Assembly: GCA_020912385.1 (NCBI GenBank)
Contig: CP087217.1
Span: 1,550,001-1,614,000 of the forward strand
Reading direction: 5' to 3'
From: Neofusicoccum parvum
Taxonomy: Eukaryota; Ascomycota; Dothideomycetes; Botryosphaeriales; Botryosphaeriaceae
Length of the DNA stretch: 64,000 bases
A program made the position numbers and the translations under genes. This document shows, in pieces, positions 1-12,066 of the stretch. Position 1 is the stretch's first letter. Every line of letters begins with the position of its first letter. The notes under the pieces are model-generated. The model was given only the letters and a program-made list of their open reading frames with translations. It made no database searches and was not told where the DNA came from.

Positions 1-1992
1 CAGAACACCCACCCTGAGAAGTGGATGCTGGATATGACGTAGAAAAAAGGAATGTATCACCCTGACGAACATCTCCATTCATTAAGGAAAGGTCAGATGC
101 GACGGTGGAAATGATTCTCCTTGAGGCCGACTTTGGCATGAGAGCTAACCCGTTCAATGCTCACAGGTGTGGCGCTTTGAAGGAGTTCCTCCACGGACTG
201 GAAGAGTGTAAGGCCGCAACCCCGATCTCTCTCTCTCTCTCCCCCTCTCTCTCTTTTCTCGGGGGATTCATGAAGTATCCAATGAAGACTGAGTATTGTT
301 TCGACAAGAAAACCCGTGTGGGGAGCTGAGGCTTTCATGCGGAGAGCTTTTGAAGGCTTTTTTTTTAGAAACTGTTACATCTGGGCGAATGATTCAGCTG
401 CAGGATCCATCCATATTGGGCGTTGCCGGTCAACACAACCAGCCAGAATGGCGCCGCGGCGGGTTTCATTTATTTGACGGAGTATACGGCCGAAAGCTGA
501 GCAGTCGTGTTTCTTGGAAGGTCTGGAGGCTCTAGTATCTCTGATCTGCGGAAGATCTTCACGGGAAAGGTCCCTGGATGCTCGATTCGTAGCGACGGTC
601 CCTGCCGTGCTTTGATCCATTGCAGTGGGAGAGTTCCAGCCGGGATACCATGGTGGTGTGAGTCTTCGGCCGAAAAGCTCGGAGATCGAGGGGCGTTGAA
701 TGGATGTTCAGTGGCAGGACAGAACGCAAACGGAAAGAAGATGCACGGGACCCCTGAGTGAATCATGCGGATTGCGGCAAGGCCGAAGGCTTAGCTGGCT
801 GGCGGAGGGCCCGGAGAAGAGGCCGCTGTCTTATGCTCGGCACTTAAGCGGGGCAATGAGCCGGGTCCGCTTGCACACACGGGTCGATGGACGACGGCTC
901 AGAGGGCTGGAGTGGAAAAAGCGAGGTGAAAAGAAGCGGTTGCGGACGTTGGATTGGTGGAATTGAGATTTTGCCAAGCCGTCGGTTGCGGCCGGAGCCG
1001 CCTGCCGCCATCGGCGCTCGACTGGCGACCGCACCACCATCCGCCTCCGCTCGTCTCTGCTCGCGTGGCAGCCCCTCGGCCTCGTTTAGAAGTGTTCCTG
1101 GATGCGTCTAGCACTCGGTCGGCGCCGTGATGGCGCCCTCTGCCGACTCGAGTCCGGCCCCCATCCACCCCCATCCGCGTTTCCGCCGAAGCCACCCACC
1201 GTATTGATCTCCCTTCTGCTTCACCGCAAGGATGAGTCCCACTACGAGTCACGATTCTGCTTCTGGAACCCGAGATCTCGTCCCGCGCCTCAGTCTGGAT
1301 TCTTCGACGTACGCGTCCGGACCTCTCCCCCAATGGCCTCTTCAGCGGCTAGAAGCACACGGTTGCCAGCAGGTTGACCTGACGTGCCTGTGTGCTCCTG
1401 TCGTCGGCAAATCTTGGGAGCAAGCCACTGCTGCTTTTCCGTATTGCGTGCATGTGGACCTGGAACTTTCCGTCTCAGCCGTTCCCTATCGCCAGCCTTG
1501 CTGCTTGACACCCGCTTTTAGCTTTCTACTGGTCATGAGCCCTTGCACACAGCAAAGCGGAGACGCGGATATCTCCATGAGCTTGTTTACCAGCCGCGGT
1601 GGCTGATTCCACGTGTGCTGAGCCAGGTCCAAGTCCAATTTTCCGTCCAGGTACACCTCTGGGCAGGCCTGGCTGGGACCTGTGGCGCTAGTGAGGCTGA
1701 ATGTTCCCCCGGACTTGTTTCCACAACTGGTATCTGTGCAGCTCATGTAGAGCCTGCCCTATCAACTCTTCTCCAAAGCTCGGCCCTACTACGATGCCCT
1801 AGGCGTCTGGCCAGCAGAGCTCGACAGCCACGATGAATCCGGGTGGCGACATCTACCGTTTGCAGCCCTCTGCGCTATGGCGTCTTTCGAAGCTTTATTT
1901 TGAGCGCTTAGCCGTCAAATTTCGTCCTTCTGCAGCAGCCGCTTTTCGTCCTGTCTGTTGTTTCTGACCGAAAGGGTGTCAGGCTGTCCAAC
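1..1992. other. Intergenic stretch at left edge, no supported gene
   Basis: Only short overlapping frames on both strands are seen, none with a family signature, signal peptide or plausible intron structure. A CT microsatellite sits near 225-258. The last few hundred bases should hold the promoter of the pectin methylesterase gene, but I see no clear TATA box. Confidence 0.5.
225..258. repeat. CT microsatellite / pyrimidine tract
   Basis: About 34 bases made almost only of CT dinucleotides with a short C run in the middle. Such tracts are common in fungal promoters and untranslated regions. No function is implied. Confidence 0.85.
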
Positions 1993-4900
1993 ATGCGGCG
2001 GTTCTTGATTCTAACGGCTGCCTGCCTGGCCGCCGCTCAGACCGACACCTCTTCGACCACCACTCTTTCCAGTTCATCTGCTTTGCCATGTGGGTGCACC
2101 CATGCTGACTCTAGCGTTATAACACCGACTGCCTCTCCTGTCTTTTCCTCCAGTCTCTCGACACTCGCTTCCTCTCCTTTGTCTTCAAGTTCTTCATCTG
2201 CCTCTGGTACTTCTACATAAAAAACTTGCATTCCCTACTGATGTAAATGTGCTAATATACTCAATAGCCGCCGGCTCTATCATCACGGTTGCTACCGACG
2301 GAAGCGGTCAGTTCACTGCCATCGGCCCGGCCCTTTCATACGCCCAGAACAGCGGGTTCCCAACTGTTTCTGTGAAAGCGGGAACATACACGGACTCCGT
2401 TGTCGTTCAAGCCACCGCCGCGGTCACGATTATTGGCGAAACCTCTTCCTCCAGTGACTACTCCCAGAACAAAGTCGTTGTTTCCAATTCGGGCACCCCT
2501 CTGTCCTGGAACACGGATGGCAGCCTTGGTACAACATGGAAGAACATCAATTTCGTCAACCCTAGCGCTGGGTCCACTACCGCCACAGCTATATCGCTGA
2601 GAGGTACCAAGAACGCCTTCTATAACTGCCAGATAGTCTCTGCAGGCGCTTTCGGTATCACTTCCGCAACCAGCAGTGCATTCATTTACAGTTCGTACAT
2701 CGAGGCACAAGGGAAGCTCTTCTACAACACCCCCAACATGTACATCTATGGATCCACAATCACACCCACGACGAGCAATGCGCTCCTGGTCTACAACAAG
2801 GGATGGACATCCAATGGTGTCGTGACCGGTAACTCAACTGTCATCTTCGACTCCTGCACTGTCGCTCCGAAGTCCGGCTCGACAATCTCCAAGGTCTATC
2901 TTGCCGCTGCCAACGGCGATGGGTCCGTCGTCATCTACAGGAACACTGCACTTTCCAGCTTCATCACTGGCAGCGGTGTATATGTAGACGCAAAGACGCA
3001 GAGTAAAAACAACTTCTACGGCGAGTTTGGAAACACCGGTGCCGGATCGTACTCTGCGAACTCAGCTTCTCGGGCTTCGTATGTCAACGGCCTGAGCGCT
3101 GATCAGGTGTCTTCATTCTCTATTGACCAGTTCTTTGCAAAGTTACCTTCTGCTCTGGCTTCGTCGAACACCAACTGGATCGATTCGTCGGCTCTGTCCA
3201 GCATCCAGGAATCGGATGCCTCTCAGATTGCCAGGGCAAGCACGGTGGTCTCGGTTTCACCCACGGTAACCTCCACTTCCAGTCAGACTAGTTCTGTTGC
3301 ATCGACTAGCTCTGCCGCTTCTACTCCTGCCAGCTCGGTATCGTCCAGCTCAGCATCATCTATCCCGGCTTCCCCTAGCTCTGTGTCCGAAAGCGTCACG
3401 TCCACGAGCAGCATTTCGTCGTCGCCGAGCAGCTCTGATGCTTCGACCTTGTCGACCCTCGGATCTTCCAGCTCTGTCTCATCTTCCGGGTCTACCGGAA
3501 GCACCTCCTCTACGACATCTTCGGATTCCCCAGCGCTTTCGACAATGACTTCATCGAGCATAAGCACCTCGGTGTCTGCAAGCTCTAGCACTGTCGCGAC
3601 CTCGTCTTCTTCGTGCTCCCTACCGTCGTCCGTGCCCACCACTGCCCGTGTCGTAGGCCCTTCAGGCTCCTGCGCCAACTACACAAGCATTGCTGCTGCT
3701 GTTGCTGATCTTTCTTCGGACCAGTCAAAGACAGAGTATGTCTATATCCTTGCAGGAACATACAGCGAGCAGACTACCATCAAGCGTGTTGGTCCCACTG
3801 TGTTCCGAGGAGAGACTTCCGACGCCCTCGACCAGGCCAGCAATCAGGTCACTATTAAGTACACTGCTGGTGTGCTTTCAAGCAACGGAGGATCTTCTGC
3901 AACAGCGCCGTTCCAGTCGACCGAGTACTACGCTAAGAGCATCAGCTTCTACAACATCAACTTCGAGAATGCGTACACCGCCACCACTGGCTACAACGCT
4001 GTCGCACTTTCGACTAAGGCACAGAAACTATACTACTATAACTGCGGCATCAAGTCCTCCCAGGGAACCCTCCTGCTCAACTACGGTGCTCATTTCTTCG
4101 CTGGCTGTACGATCGAGGGCACCACCGATTTTGTGTGGGGCCAAGGCGGTGCCTACTTCTACAACTCGAAGATCATTAGCAAGGGGACAACTACTGGACA
4201 GACCATCGCAGCGCAGTCATACCAGTCTCAGTACGGCCCTTCGCAGTTCGTATTTGATACCTGCGTCTTTGTTCCCAGTGATTCAAGCGTGCCCAAGTCG
4301 AGTACCTACTTGGGACGTGACTACACGACATCTGCGCGTGTTGCTGTCATCAACTCCTATCTGGATACCCACATCGCTCCTGCCGGATGGCTGGTTGCTT
4401 CCAAGACTACGACAAACGTTACTTTCGTTGAGGGCAACAACTCTGGACCTGGTGCGGCTACCGCCTCGAGAGTCTCGCAGGCACAGATTGTGACTGATGT
4501 CTCCGCCTACTCCGCCAACAACGTTCTCGGCTCGCTCTCTGTTGATACCGCTGCTGTACCCTCTGTTGCCGCTTTTCCTGATAGCGTCTACGGCACCACC
4601 GTAGTGTCCAGCTCATCGAGTGTATCCAGCACGGAGATGGCTTCGACCTCCATTTCTGTCTCGGAGTCCGGCACTTCGACAGCATCCAGCACGTCGGCGG
4701 CGGCAACGGCCACGAACACCCTCATTGTTTCGAAGACACCCGCAGTTGGTGAATACGGAAATGTGACCGCGGCCATCGCGGCGCTGCCCAACGACGGCAA
4801 GGAGTACACGATCTATGTTCGTGCCGGTCAGTACGTCGAACAGTTCAATATCATCCGGAATGGCAAGGTTACCCTTCGCGGCGAGACAACGTTCCCCAAC

Positions 4901-7900
4901 GATTTCTCGCAGAACCAGGTCACGATCCAGTTCTCTTACGGTGTGCTCACCAGTGCCGGCCAAAACGAGCTCACTCCCATCATCAACGCCAAGAAGACTG
5001 ATGGTTCGGGCCTTGCGCTGTACAACATCAACTTCGTGAACACGTACCCGCAGACAAGGAACACAGCTGCGCTGGCTGCTGACTTCTATGGAACGAATAT
5101 GGCAGCCTATGGCTGCAAGTTTGTCGGCTACCAAGACACGCTGCTGGCCAACAAAGGCACTCAAGTCTTCTCCAACTGCTACATTGAGGGCTCAATCGAT
5201 TACATTTGGGGTTTCTCAACTGCTTATTTCCACCAGTGTTACATTGCTGCCAACACAGCGGGTGGGTACATCTCTGCGATGAGCCGTGCGTCCGCGAGCG
5301 CCACGGGCGGTTATGTCTTCGACACCTGCTACGTCACTTACACGAGCACCTACGGATCTACTTTTGGCACCAGTTATCTTGGCCGTCCATACTCGAGCTA
5401 CAGTATTGCTGTATACATGAACTCTTTCATCGATAAGCATATCAGCCCCGCGGGCTGGTCCGTGTGGCAGACAAGTAACCCCCAGACAGACAACGTCCTT
5501 TTCGGCGAGTTCAACAACTCTGGACCTGGAAGCTGGTCTAGCTCCCGCGCGTCCTTCGCCACGAACTTGACTGAATCTCAGGCTTCTTCATACAAGCTGT
5601 CAGCCTGGATTGGTAGCACCGCGTGGCTTGACATGGATGCATACAACTATGCGCCTTCCTATGACGTTGCCGGCGCGGCTGCATCGGCCACGCCTTCCAC
5701 GACCGCATCCGCATCTGCATCCGCAACTCCTTCCGCCACAGCTGTCTGGGCCCATCCTACCAGCGGAACAACCCCGCCTGCCGGTGCCATACTGGTCTCT
5801 GTTGGAGGCTCCGTCAACGGCTCGTACAGCAACCTTACTGCCGCCCTGGCGTCCTTGCCCTCGGACAGCTCCACACAGATAATATTCATGTATCCTGGAC
5901 AGTATCAAGAGCAAGTTCCATCTGTCAACAGGCCTGGTCCAGTTCAAATTATCGGTGGGCAGGATGGCAACCCTGGACAGACCTACAAAGCCAACAAGGT
6001 CATCCTGACCCAATCTCGCGGCCTGTCTGTCTCTCCTGTACCCACTGGTCACTCCGACGCCGAAACAGCCACATTTTCCACCGCCAGTACCAAGATCGCA
6101 CTGTACAACATTGACATCGTCAACTCAGACAATCTTGACGGTTCGCTCTCCTCATATGTGACGCTTGCGGCTTCGATTTACGGCTCGCGCATTGCATTCT
6201 ATGGCTGCAGCTTTACTGGCTGGCAAGATACGCTTTTGACTGGAAGCACCAACGGCTACCAGTACTACGAATCCTGCTACATCAATGGGGCAATCGACTA
6301 CATTTGGGGCTATTCAAAGGCGTACTTCAAGGGTTGCACTATTGGCTCAAAGAGGCAGAAGTCCGCCATCACGGCCCACAGCCGTGCGTCTTCAAGCGCT
6401 ATCGGCGGCTACATCTTCGACCAGTGTCTCTTTACTGCAGCTTCCGATGCTACTGTTGATCTTACACAGTCCGTATACCTTGGTCGCCCTTACAGCAAGT
6501 ACGCACTCGTAGTAGTCAAGAACTCCTACCTCGACAACACCATTCAACCGGCGGGCTGGAAGGTCTGGTCCACCACGGATCCTCGCACCGACTTTATCAC
6601 GTTTGCCGAATACAACAACTCTGGCCCCGGCAACTGGGAGAACAATGCTGCTGCGCGTGCTTCGTTCGGAAATGCCACTCTACTGACTTCCGATACTTAC
6701 ACCCTGTCCGCCGTCATGGACTCCCCTGGTGATTGGATTGACATGACCTATTGGAATTCAATTAGTACGCCTGCTGTTTCTACTGGCTCGACTGGAAACA
6801 CAACCATTACGGCGAACGGAACCTCGGTGTATGATGGCACCACTCCGCCAGCCGGCGCGTACATCGTGTCCAAAACGGCCATCGCGGGTGTGACAACGTA
6901 CGATACTATTCAGAGCGCCCTCGATGCTCTTCCCACGTCAAGCAAGACTGTCGGCACCGTTTTCATCTACCCGGGAGTGTACAGCGAGCAGCTTGTGCTA
7001 AGCAAGTCTGGAACGACGGTCTTCATCGGCTACTCGAATGCCACAGACAACTACTCGCAGAACCAGGTCACTATTGACTTCAACAAGGGTATTGACACAC
7101 AGGCCGACGCCTCCAACTCTGACAGTGCGACTGTTTACGCTACGGGCAACTACTTCCAGGCCTACAATATCAACTTCAAGAATTCCTTCGGATCGACGGA
7201 AGATTATGCGTCTCTGGGCTTTGGCGTCAAATCCAGCAAGTATGCGTCATTGTACGGATGCCAGGTCTACGGGAACCAGGATTCTCTCCTTATCAACGGT
7301 TACCTCTTTGCCTTCAAGTCCTTGATCATTGGAAACATCGATATGATATGGGGATCTGGAGCAGGCTACTTCCTCAACTCAACCATATCTCCCAATGAGG
7401 ATGATGTCAGCCTGACAGCAAACAAGCGTGCGACGAACACCACGGCAGCTGGCTTTGTTTTTGACCAGTGCACCGTCAAGCCCGCGCCTGGCACTGGACC
7501 TTTCAAGGAGATTAGTCTTGGCAGGCCTTGGAACAACCTCGCCAGGGTTGCCTACATAAAAACCTACCTGGACTCTTCTGTCGAGGCTGCTGGATGGAGT
7601 CAATGGTCCAAGTCGGCGCCGCAGACCGATGGCGTCATATTCGGCGAATACGGAAACTACGGACCGGGTGCCAGCACTTCTGGCCGAGCCAGCTTCTCCA
7701 CTCAACTCTCGGCTGCTGATGCTGCCCAGTTCCAGCTGGCAAACTTCTTTTCGACCACGTCTTGGATCAATATGACCCGTGTGGACGTGAACCCCTTCGT
7801 GGCCGGCGATGTTGTCCCGACGTCCTCCGTGGTGTCTTCGTCTGTCGTACCAACCACGCTTAGCACCAGTACTCTGGTCTCTTCCTCGTCTTCAAGCATC

Positions 7901-9154
7901 CCGAGCACCATATACATTACCAAGGTCACTACTGACAAGGAGACCCTTTTCACGACGATCACCGCTGCAGATGCTACTATCACCTCGACGCAGACCATCA
8001 CTCAGGACATTGGGGCCACTGTCACCCCTGAACCCGTGTACAAGACGAACACCGTCAAGAGCACTTTAACGATTGGTAACACGGTGACGGAGCCGGATGT
8101 CACGCAAACAAGGACGCAATTAATCACAAGTGATGTTGGGGCCACGATTACGCCAGCCCCCAGCACGATCACTACCACTCTGAAGGAGACGACCACTGTT
8201 CTTGTTACATCTACGAAGGCACCGGAGATAGTCACTATCAAGAGCGCGATAACCTCGACGAGTGTGGCAACCAGGACTCTTGATCCAGCTACAATCACTT
8301 TGAGCCTTGGTTCGACCGTGACAGCTACTAGCGTTTCAACGCCGAAGGCTTCGACGGTTACTTCCACTACGACAATCATATCCGGAACTGGTGGAACGAC
8401 AACAAAGACCACCAAGGCCGCAACAACTTATGTTACCGTCACATCGGTTAAGATCACGACGAAGAAGACAACTTCAACGCTTAGCTGCATTCCTACCGCT
8501 CAATCCGCCAAGCGCGCAATCCGCCACCAGCCTCGCGCGGCAGGTGATGTAACTACCACGATCTACTCTACCCTCCTCACATACGTCAAGACCTCGACGG
8601 CCACGCTCCCAGGCTCGACGGCGACCACTACCGCTCTGATCACCAAGACCGTTGGTTCAACAACTACTCTCAAGCCCTCCACTATCACGGTAGTCTCCAC
8701 TTCCTTCGCCACCAAATCCGCCGCCACAACCCTCTCGGGCTCGACCCAAACCATCACAGCCACATCCACCACCCTGGTAGGCAAAACCACCACCCTCAAA
8801 GCCTCCACCATCACGGTAGTGTATACATCTCTCGCCACTAAATTCGCCGTCACGACTATCTCTGCCTCGGCCGCCACAACCACCTCTCTCGCCACCGCCG
8901 TTGTCAAGTCCACTATTACGCTCCCGCAGTCGACGCGCACGGCGACGCTCAGCAAGGATGTGACAAAGACGGTGTTGAGCACGGCCGCGGCCCAGACATC
9001 CACGGCATGGAAGACGGTCAAGACGACATTGACGCCGAGCGTGACGGTCGTGGCGCAGAGCACGGTGACGGCGACGACGACGGTCAAGAGCACGAGTACG
9101 GTGGTGAGCACGGCGGTGAAGACGGCGAAGGGGGCGAAGACGTGCACGGCGTAG
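1993..9154 (+). CDS. Giant secreted five-domain pectin methylesterase (CE8) with Thr/Ser-rich tail
   Basis: Two exons, 1993-2206 and 2268-9154, joined by a 61-bp intron with a GCTAAT branch point, give 2,366 residues. Pectin methylesterases de-esterify pectin in plant cell walls. A signal peptide (about residues 1-16) and a short Ser/Thr segment come first. Five beta-helix CE8-like units follow, near residues 76-385, 533-846, 888-1206, 1243-1569 and 1599-1913, separated by Ser/Thr linkers. Units 3, 4 and 5 keep the catalytic signatures: QDT/QDS, I-D-Y/M-IWG and LGRP. Unit 2 has QGT instead of QDT but keeps TDFVWG and LGRD. Unit 1 has none of them. The last ~450 residues are Thr/Ser-rich with degenerate repeats, probably O-glycosylated, and there is no GPI tail. 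Family members are usually single-domain and about 320-350 residues. The frame is open throughout, so the fusion is real in this assembly. Wall or surface tethering by the tail is inference. Confidence 0.9.
7800..9151 (+). repeat. Degenerate Thr/Ser-rich coding repeats in the PME tail
   Basis: The C-terminal coding segment consists of Thr, Ser, Val and Ala-rich repeats. One clear unit (TTTLKPSTITVV, later TTTLKASTITVV) recurs after 126 bp, or 42 codons, near 8669 and 8795. A second motif (D-I/V-GAT-V/I-TP-E/A-P) occurs near 8009 and 8135, also 126 bp apart. The pattern resembles the stalk-like, heavily O-mannosylated segments of fungal surface proteins. Confidence 0.7.
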
Positions 9155-10300
9155 GACGCGGGCTGAAGGAGTGCGGAGAGGGGGGTGCGGTGTGCTTAAT
9201 TTTTAATGCTCGGTTGGTGTTTTCGCTTCTTGAGGACTGAAAGGTCCATGTGTCTCGCTGAGAATGGCGGGCACTTTGGGGATTGTAATTAGTTACTTGT
9301 GATAATGTACTGTACGTACCTGAAGATGTTCGCGTGCACCTTTGTTGACTTGCATTGGGACCATAGGAATTTGACTCAATGTATGGCGCCTACTTTCTAC
9401 TTTATTCCCACGGGAGAGCTGAGGCTAAAGGCTCCCATGGAGAGTTGAATCAGTCTTCTGGATAGCCAAACGCACCGATATTAGAATTGTTGTGTATCTA
9501 TCGCTTAACGCTGCTCTCTCCGACGTAAGGGCGTTTATGCCGGTAAATGGTATGTACGCGTCGCGCTAGCACGTGGTTACCTGCCGTGCCTGCATTCCCT
9601 AACAGCTGATAATGTACTCTTAGTTCCGCCGACACCTTTTGTGGTACCTGGAAATGCAATTGTGGTGGACTTTGTTCCACGGGCATATAAGCCATATCTA
9701 CTAATACGTCTCAACAAATCTTATTGACCCCCTGCAGCCCAGTCTGTTAAGGTGGAACGCTTCAATTGCAGTACGAGCGTCAATATTTAACACGCTATCG
9801 CTGCAACAGACTGATCTCTTCTTGATACTCCCGTTTGCTGCTATCTCCCGGACTCGCTCTACCTGTTCCACATGGAATTTGAGTGTCGAGATGGTAGGCA
9901 CGCATGCAAGTGAGCTATTGCTATCGCTACCGTCTGATATGTGTGTGCACTATCGGGTCGCGCTCCGGCTAGTAAAAATCTACATATTTCCTTCGCGTAC
10001 ACAGATTCTTCGCATTTTTCCCTTCCTGTCGTCGCCCTGCTCGTATTTTCCAATCATTTCAAATGTCGCTACGTGTCTTGCGGTATGAGGAACGTGGCAA
10101 GATCTAGAACTGGGAGCGTAGGGTCCCATTCATAATTCGAGTTCCAGAGCGCAATGACTCACGTGCGTTTTCCGGAATGTACATCCCAAGCTAAAATAAG
10201 CTTCTATACGTGATATGGCTTGGAAGGCTTTATACTACGGGCATAGACTCTCAGTCATTCGAGACGCTTCCCGCCGGCTGTTTCAGCCGGTTGATTCAAC
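9155..10300. other. Intergenic region between PME and glycosyltransferase
   Basis: It holds the 3' region of the methylesterase gene and the promoter of the next gene. Only short frames without recognisable features are present. A weak TATA-like sequence (ttatacta) lies near 10230, about 70 bases before the next ATG. Confidence 0.5.
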
Positions 10301-11426
10301 ATGATCACCAGACCAAATATTTCTCTGGCCGTGGGCCTTTTCATCTTCTCTATAGCGGCATATGTGTGGTTCAGCCCTTTGAAACTCTCTCCATCTTTGA
10401 ATGGCGGCACGGCTTTGTTTGCTGCAACGGCAGACCCCCAACACTTTGTGAACGCGATTCAACAAATCTACGGACCAGAACCTTCTTTAAATCGGGGCGA
10501 CTTTAGGGATTTCGACGGTAATCTGCACCATCTAACCGACAGTCCACTTTGGAATAAACCCTTAGGCAAGGATATTTGTATCCTGGATTTCGATAATCGT
10601 CCGCTCGATGGCCCAAACGAGCTATTCTCTTCCGAGTCATCACACTTTCAGTGGCAGAAATCCGATGATGGAAGCCTTTCCAACGGGATCCTCAACCACT
10701 ACTTGTACTGTAGGTAAACGTCTAGTGTCCTTGGATACACGCTGCATCCGCTTATCACTTAGTATAGCCATAATTCACGGCTATAGCTACCATTTCGTCC
10801 ACACACCCGAATACCCTGACCGCTTCCCCTCGTGGGCCAAGCCAGGTGTAATCGACGACTATCTTCCTAAATGCCGCTTCGTCATCTTCGTAGACTCAGA
10901 TGTCGTGTTCCGCCACCTCTCGCTCCCGATCGAATGGCTACTCAACCACTGGAATATCACAACCTCAACCGCAATCGCCACGCCGCTCGACCCCAACACG
11001 TTGGACGGCCAGGATGCGCCGCTCAGCAGGGATTCACGGGGCCGCAGCATGCACAACACGGGATTCATGATCGTACAACAAGGCACGCGGGCCTCAACCA
11101 TCCTGCGCAGCTGGTCCACCTGCATCGACAACAAGGTGGCGTTCCCCGGCTGCGCCGAATGGGCGAACAAGTGGCCTTTTGATCAGGGCGCTTTTGGCGA
11201 GCAGATCCGCTACGCCTTCGACGAGCCCGATGATATCGTGGACCTGCCGTGCGCCGAGGCCAACGGTTATCCGGACAGCGCTACCGAGTGCGAGGGCACT
11301 TTCATCAGGCATTTTTGGAGGAAGCGGTATTTGTTGAAGCATGGAGTGGAGGACTCGATTGTGCAAGTGATTGCGCAGATGGCACTTGGCAATTTGCGGA
11401 ACTCCGAGTTCGCAACGGTTGCCTAG
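10301..11426 (+). CDS. Putative type II membrane glycosyltransferase (GMA12/MNN10-like)
   Basis: Exons 10301-10709 and 10768-11426 are joined by a 58-bp intron and give 355 residues. This junction yields the continuous NHYLYSIIHGYSY that this fold usually shows. A more consensus-like donor 4 bases downstream would break the frame. Residues 6-23 are a single hydrophobic segment near the N-terminus, as in Golgi type II enzymes. The DSD triplet in FVDSDVVF is the expected metal and nucleotide-sugar site, and NTGFMIV and the later FDQGAF match the second half of GT34-like enzymes. The likely role is sugar transfer onto mannoproteins or lipids in the Golgi. The exact substrate cannot be read from the sequence. 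The family call rests on motif memory and the enzyme could belong to a related nucleotide-sugar transferase group. Confidence 0.65.
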
Positions 11427-12066
11427 CTTGATGTTTTTTTTTCTTCCAGAAAGCACTGCAACACTTCCTTATATAACATTTCTTTGATCACCTACACGAC
11501 GTCCTTCTGTTGTAGTATATAGTTGTATTAGAAAGCATCAATTGCAAAGGGTAGCGGCGTCCAAACCCTCCCGGATTCTTCTAACCAAAGTACTGTAAGA
11601 CATCGAGAACTAATCAAACGGGTAAAAATAATTATGTATGCGCGAGTCCATATTGAATGCGTCATCCTAAGACCTTAGCGGGCAAAGAAACACAGCTCCG
11701 TTGTCATGGTGATGCAGGGCCCGCAGCCACAGAAAATTTCCAGGAATGGTGGGAAATTTAGACTTCGTGAGGAAGACCTGTCTGGACCCGGTGGCGCCTT
11801 CCGAACGCCAGGTGGAGTCTCTGGGTTCTTCTCTGGAGCCATACGTGACACTAGACACATGCCAATTGAAAAGACCGCGCCGATACTGCTGTAAATAGAT
11901 CCTGATCCGCCCAGTCCAGTTACTGGCGTATGCTTTGACCCTCACGACGTAGCTGAGAGTGTAGCAATGTGAGAATAAGCACGTGGTCATGCGCAACTGT
12001 AGTTAAAAATTTGCTGAAGTAGAATAGTAGTGGACCAGAAAAAGAAGAGTTAAGCGTTACGGAAGG
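11427..12066. other. Convergent 3' intergenic region
   Basis: This lies between the ends of two convergent genes and contains A/T-rich stretches. The small overlapping frames near 11,670-12,000 show no supported coding signal. Confidence 0.5.

Noticed and set aside
899..1746. Minus-strand frames of 86 and 144 codons at the left edge
   Set aside because: No family resemblance or plausible exon chain. The 86-codon frame (1486-1746) looked slightly protein-like, but I could not extend it with splice sites.
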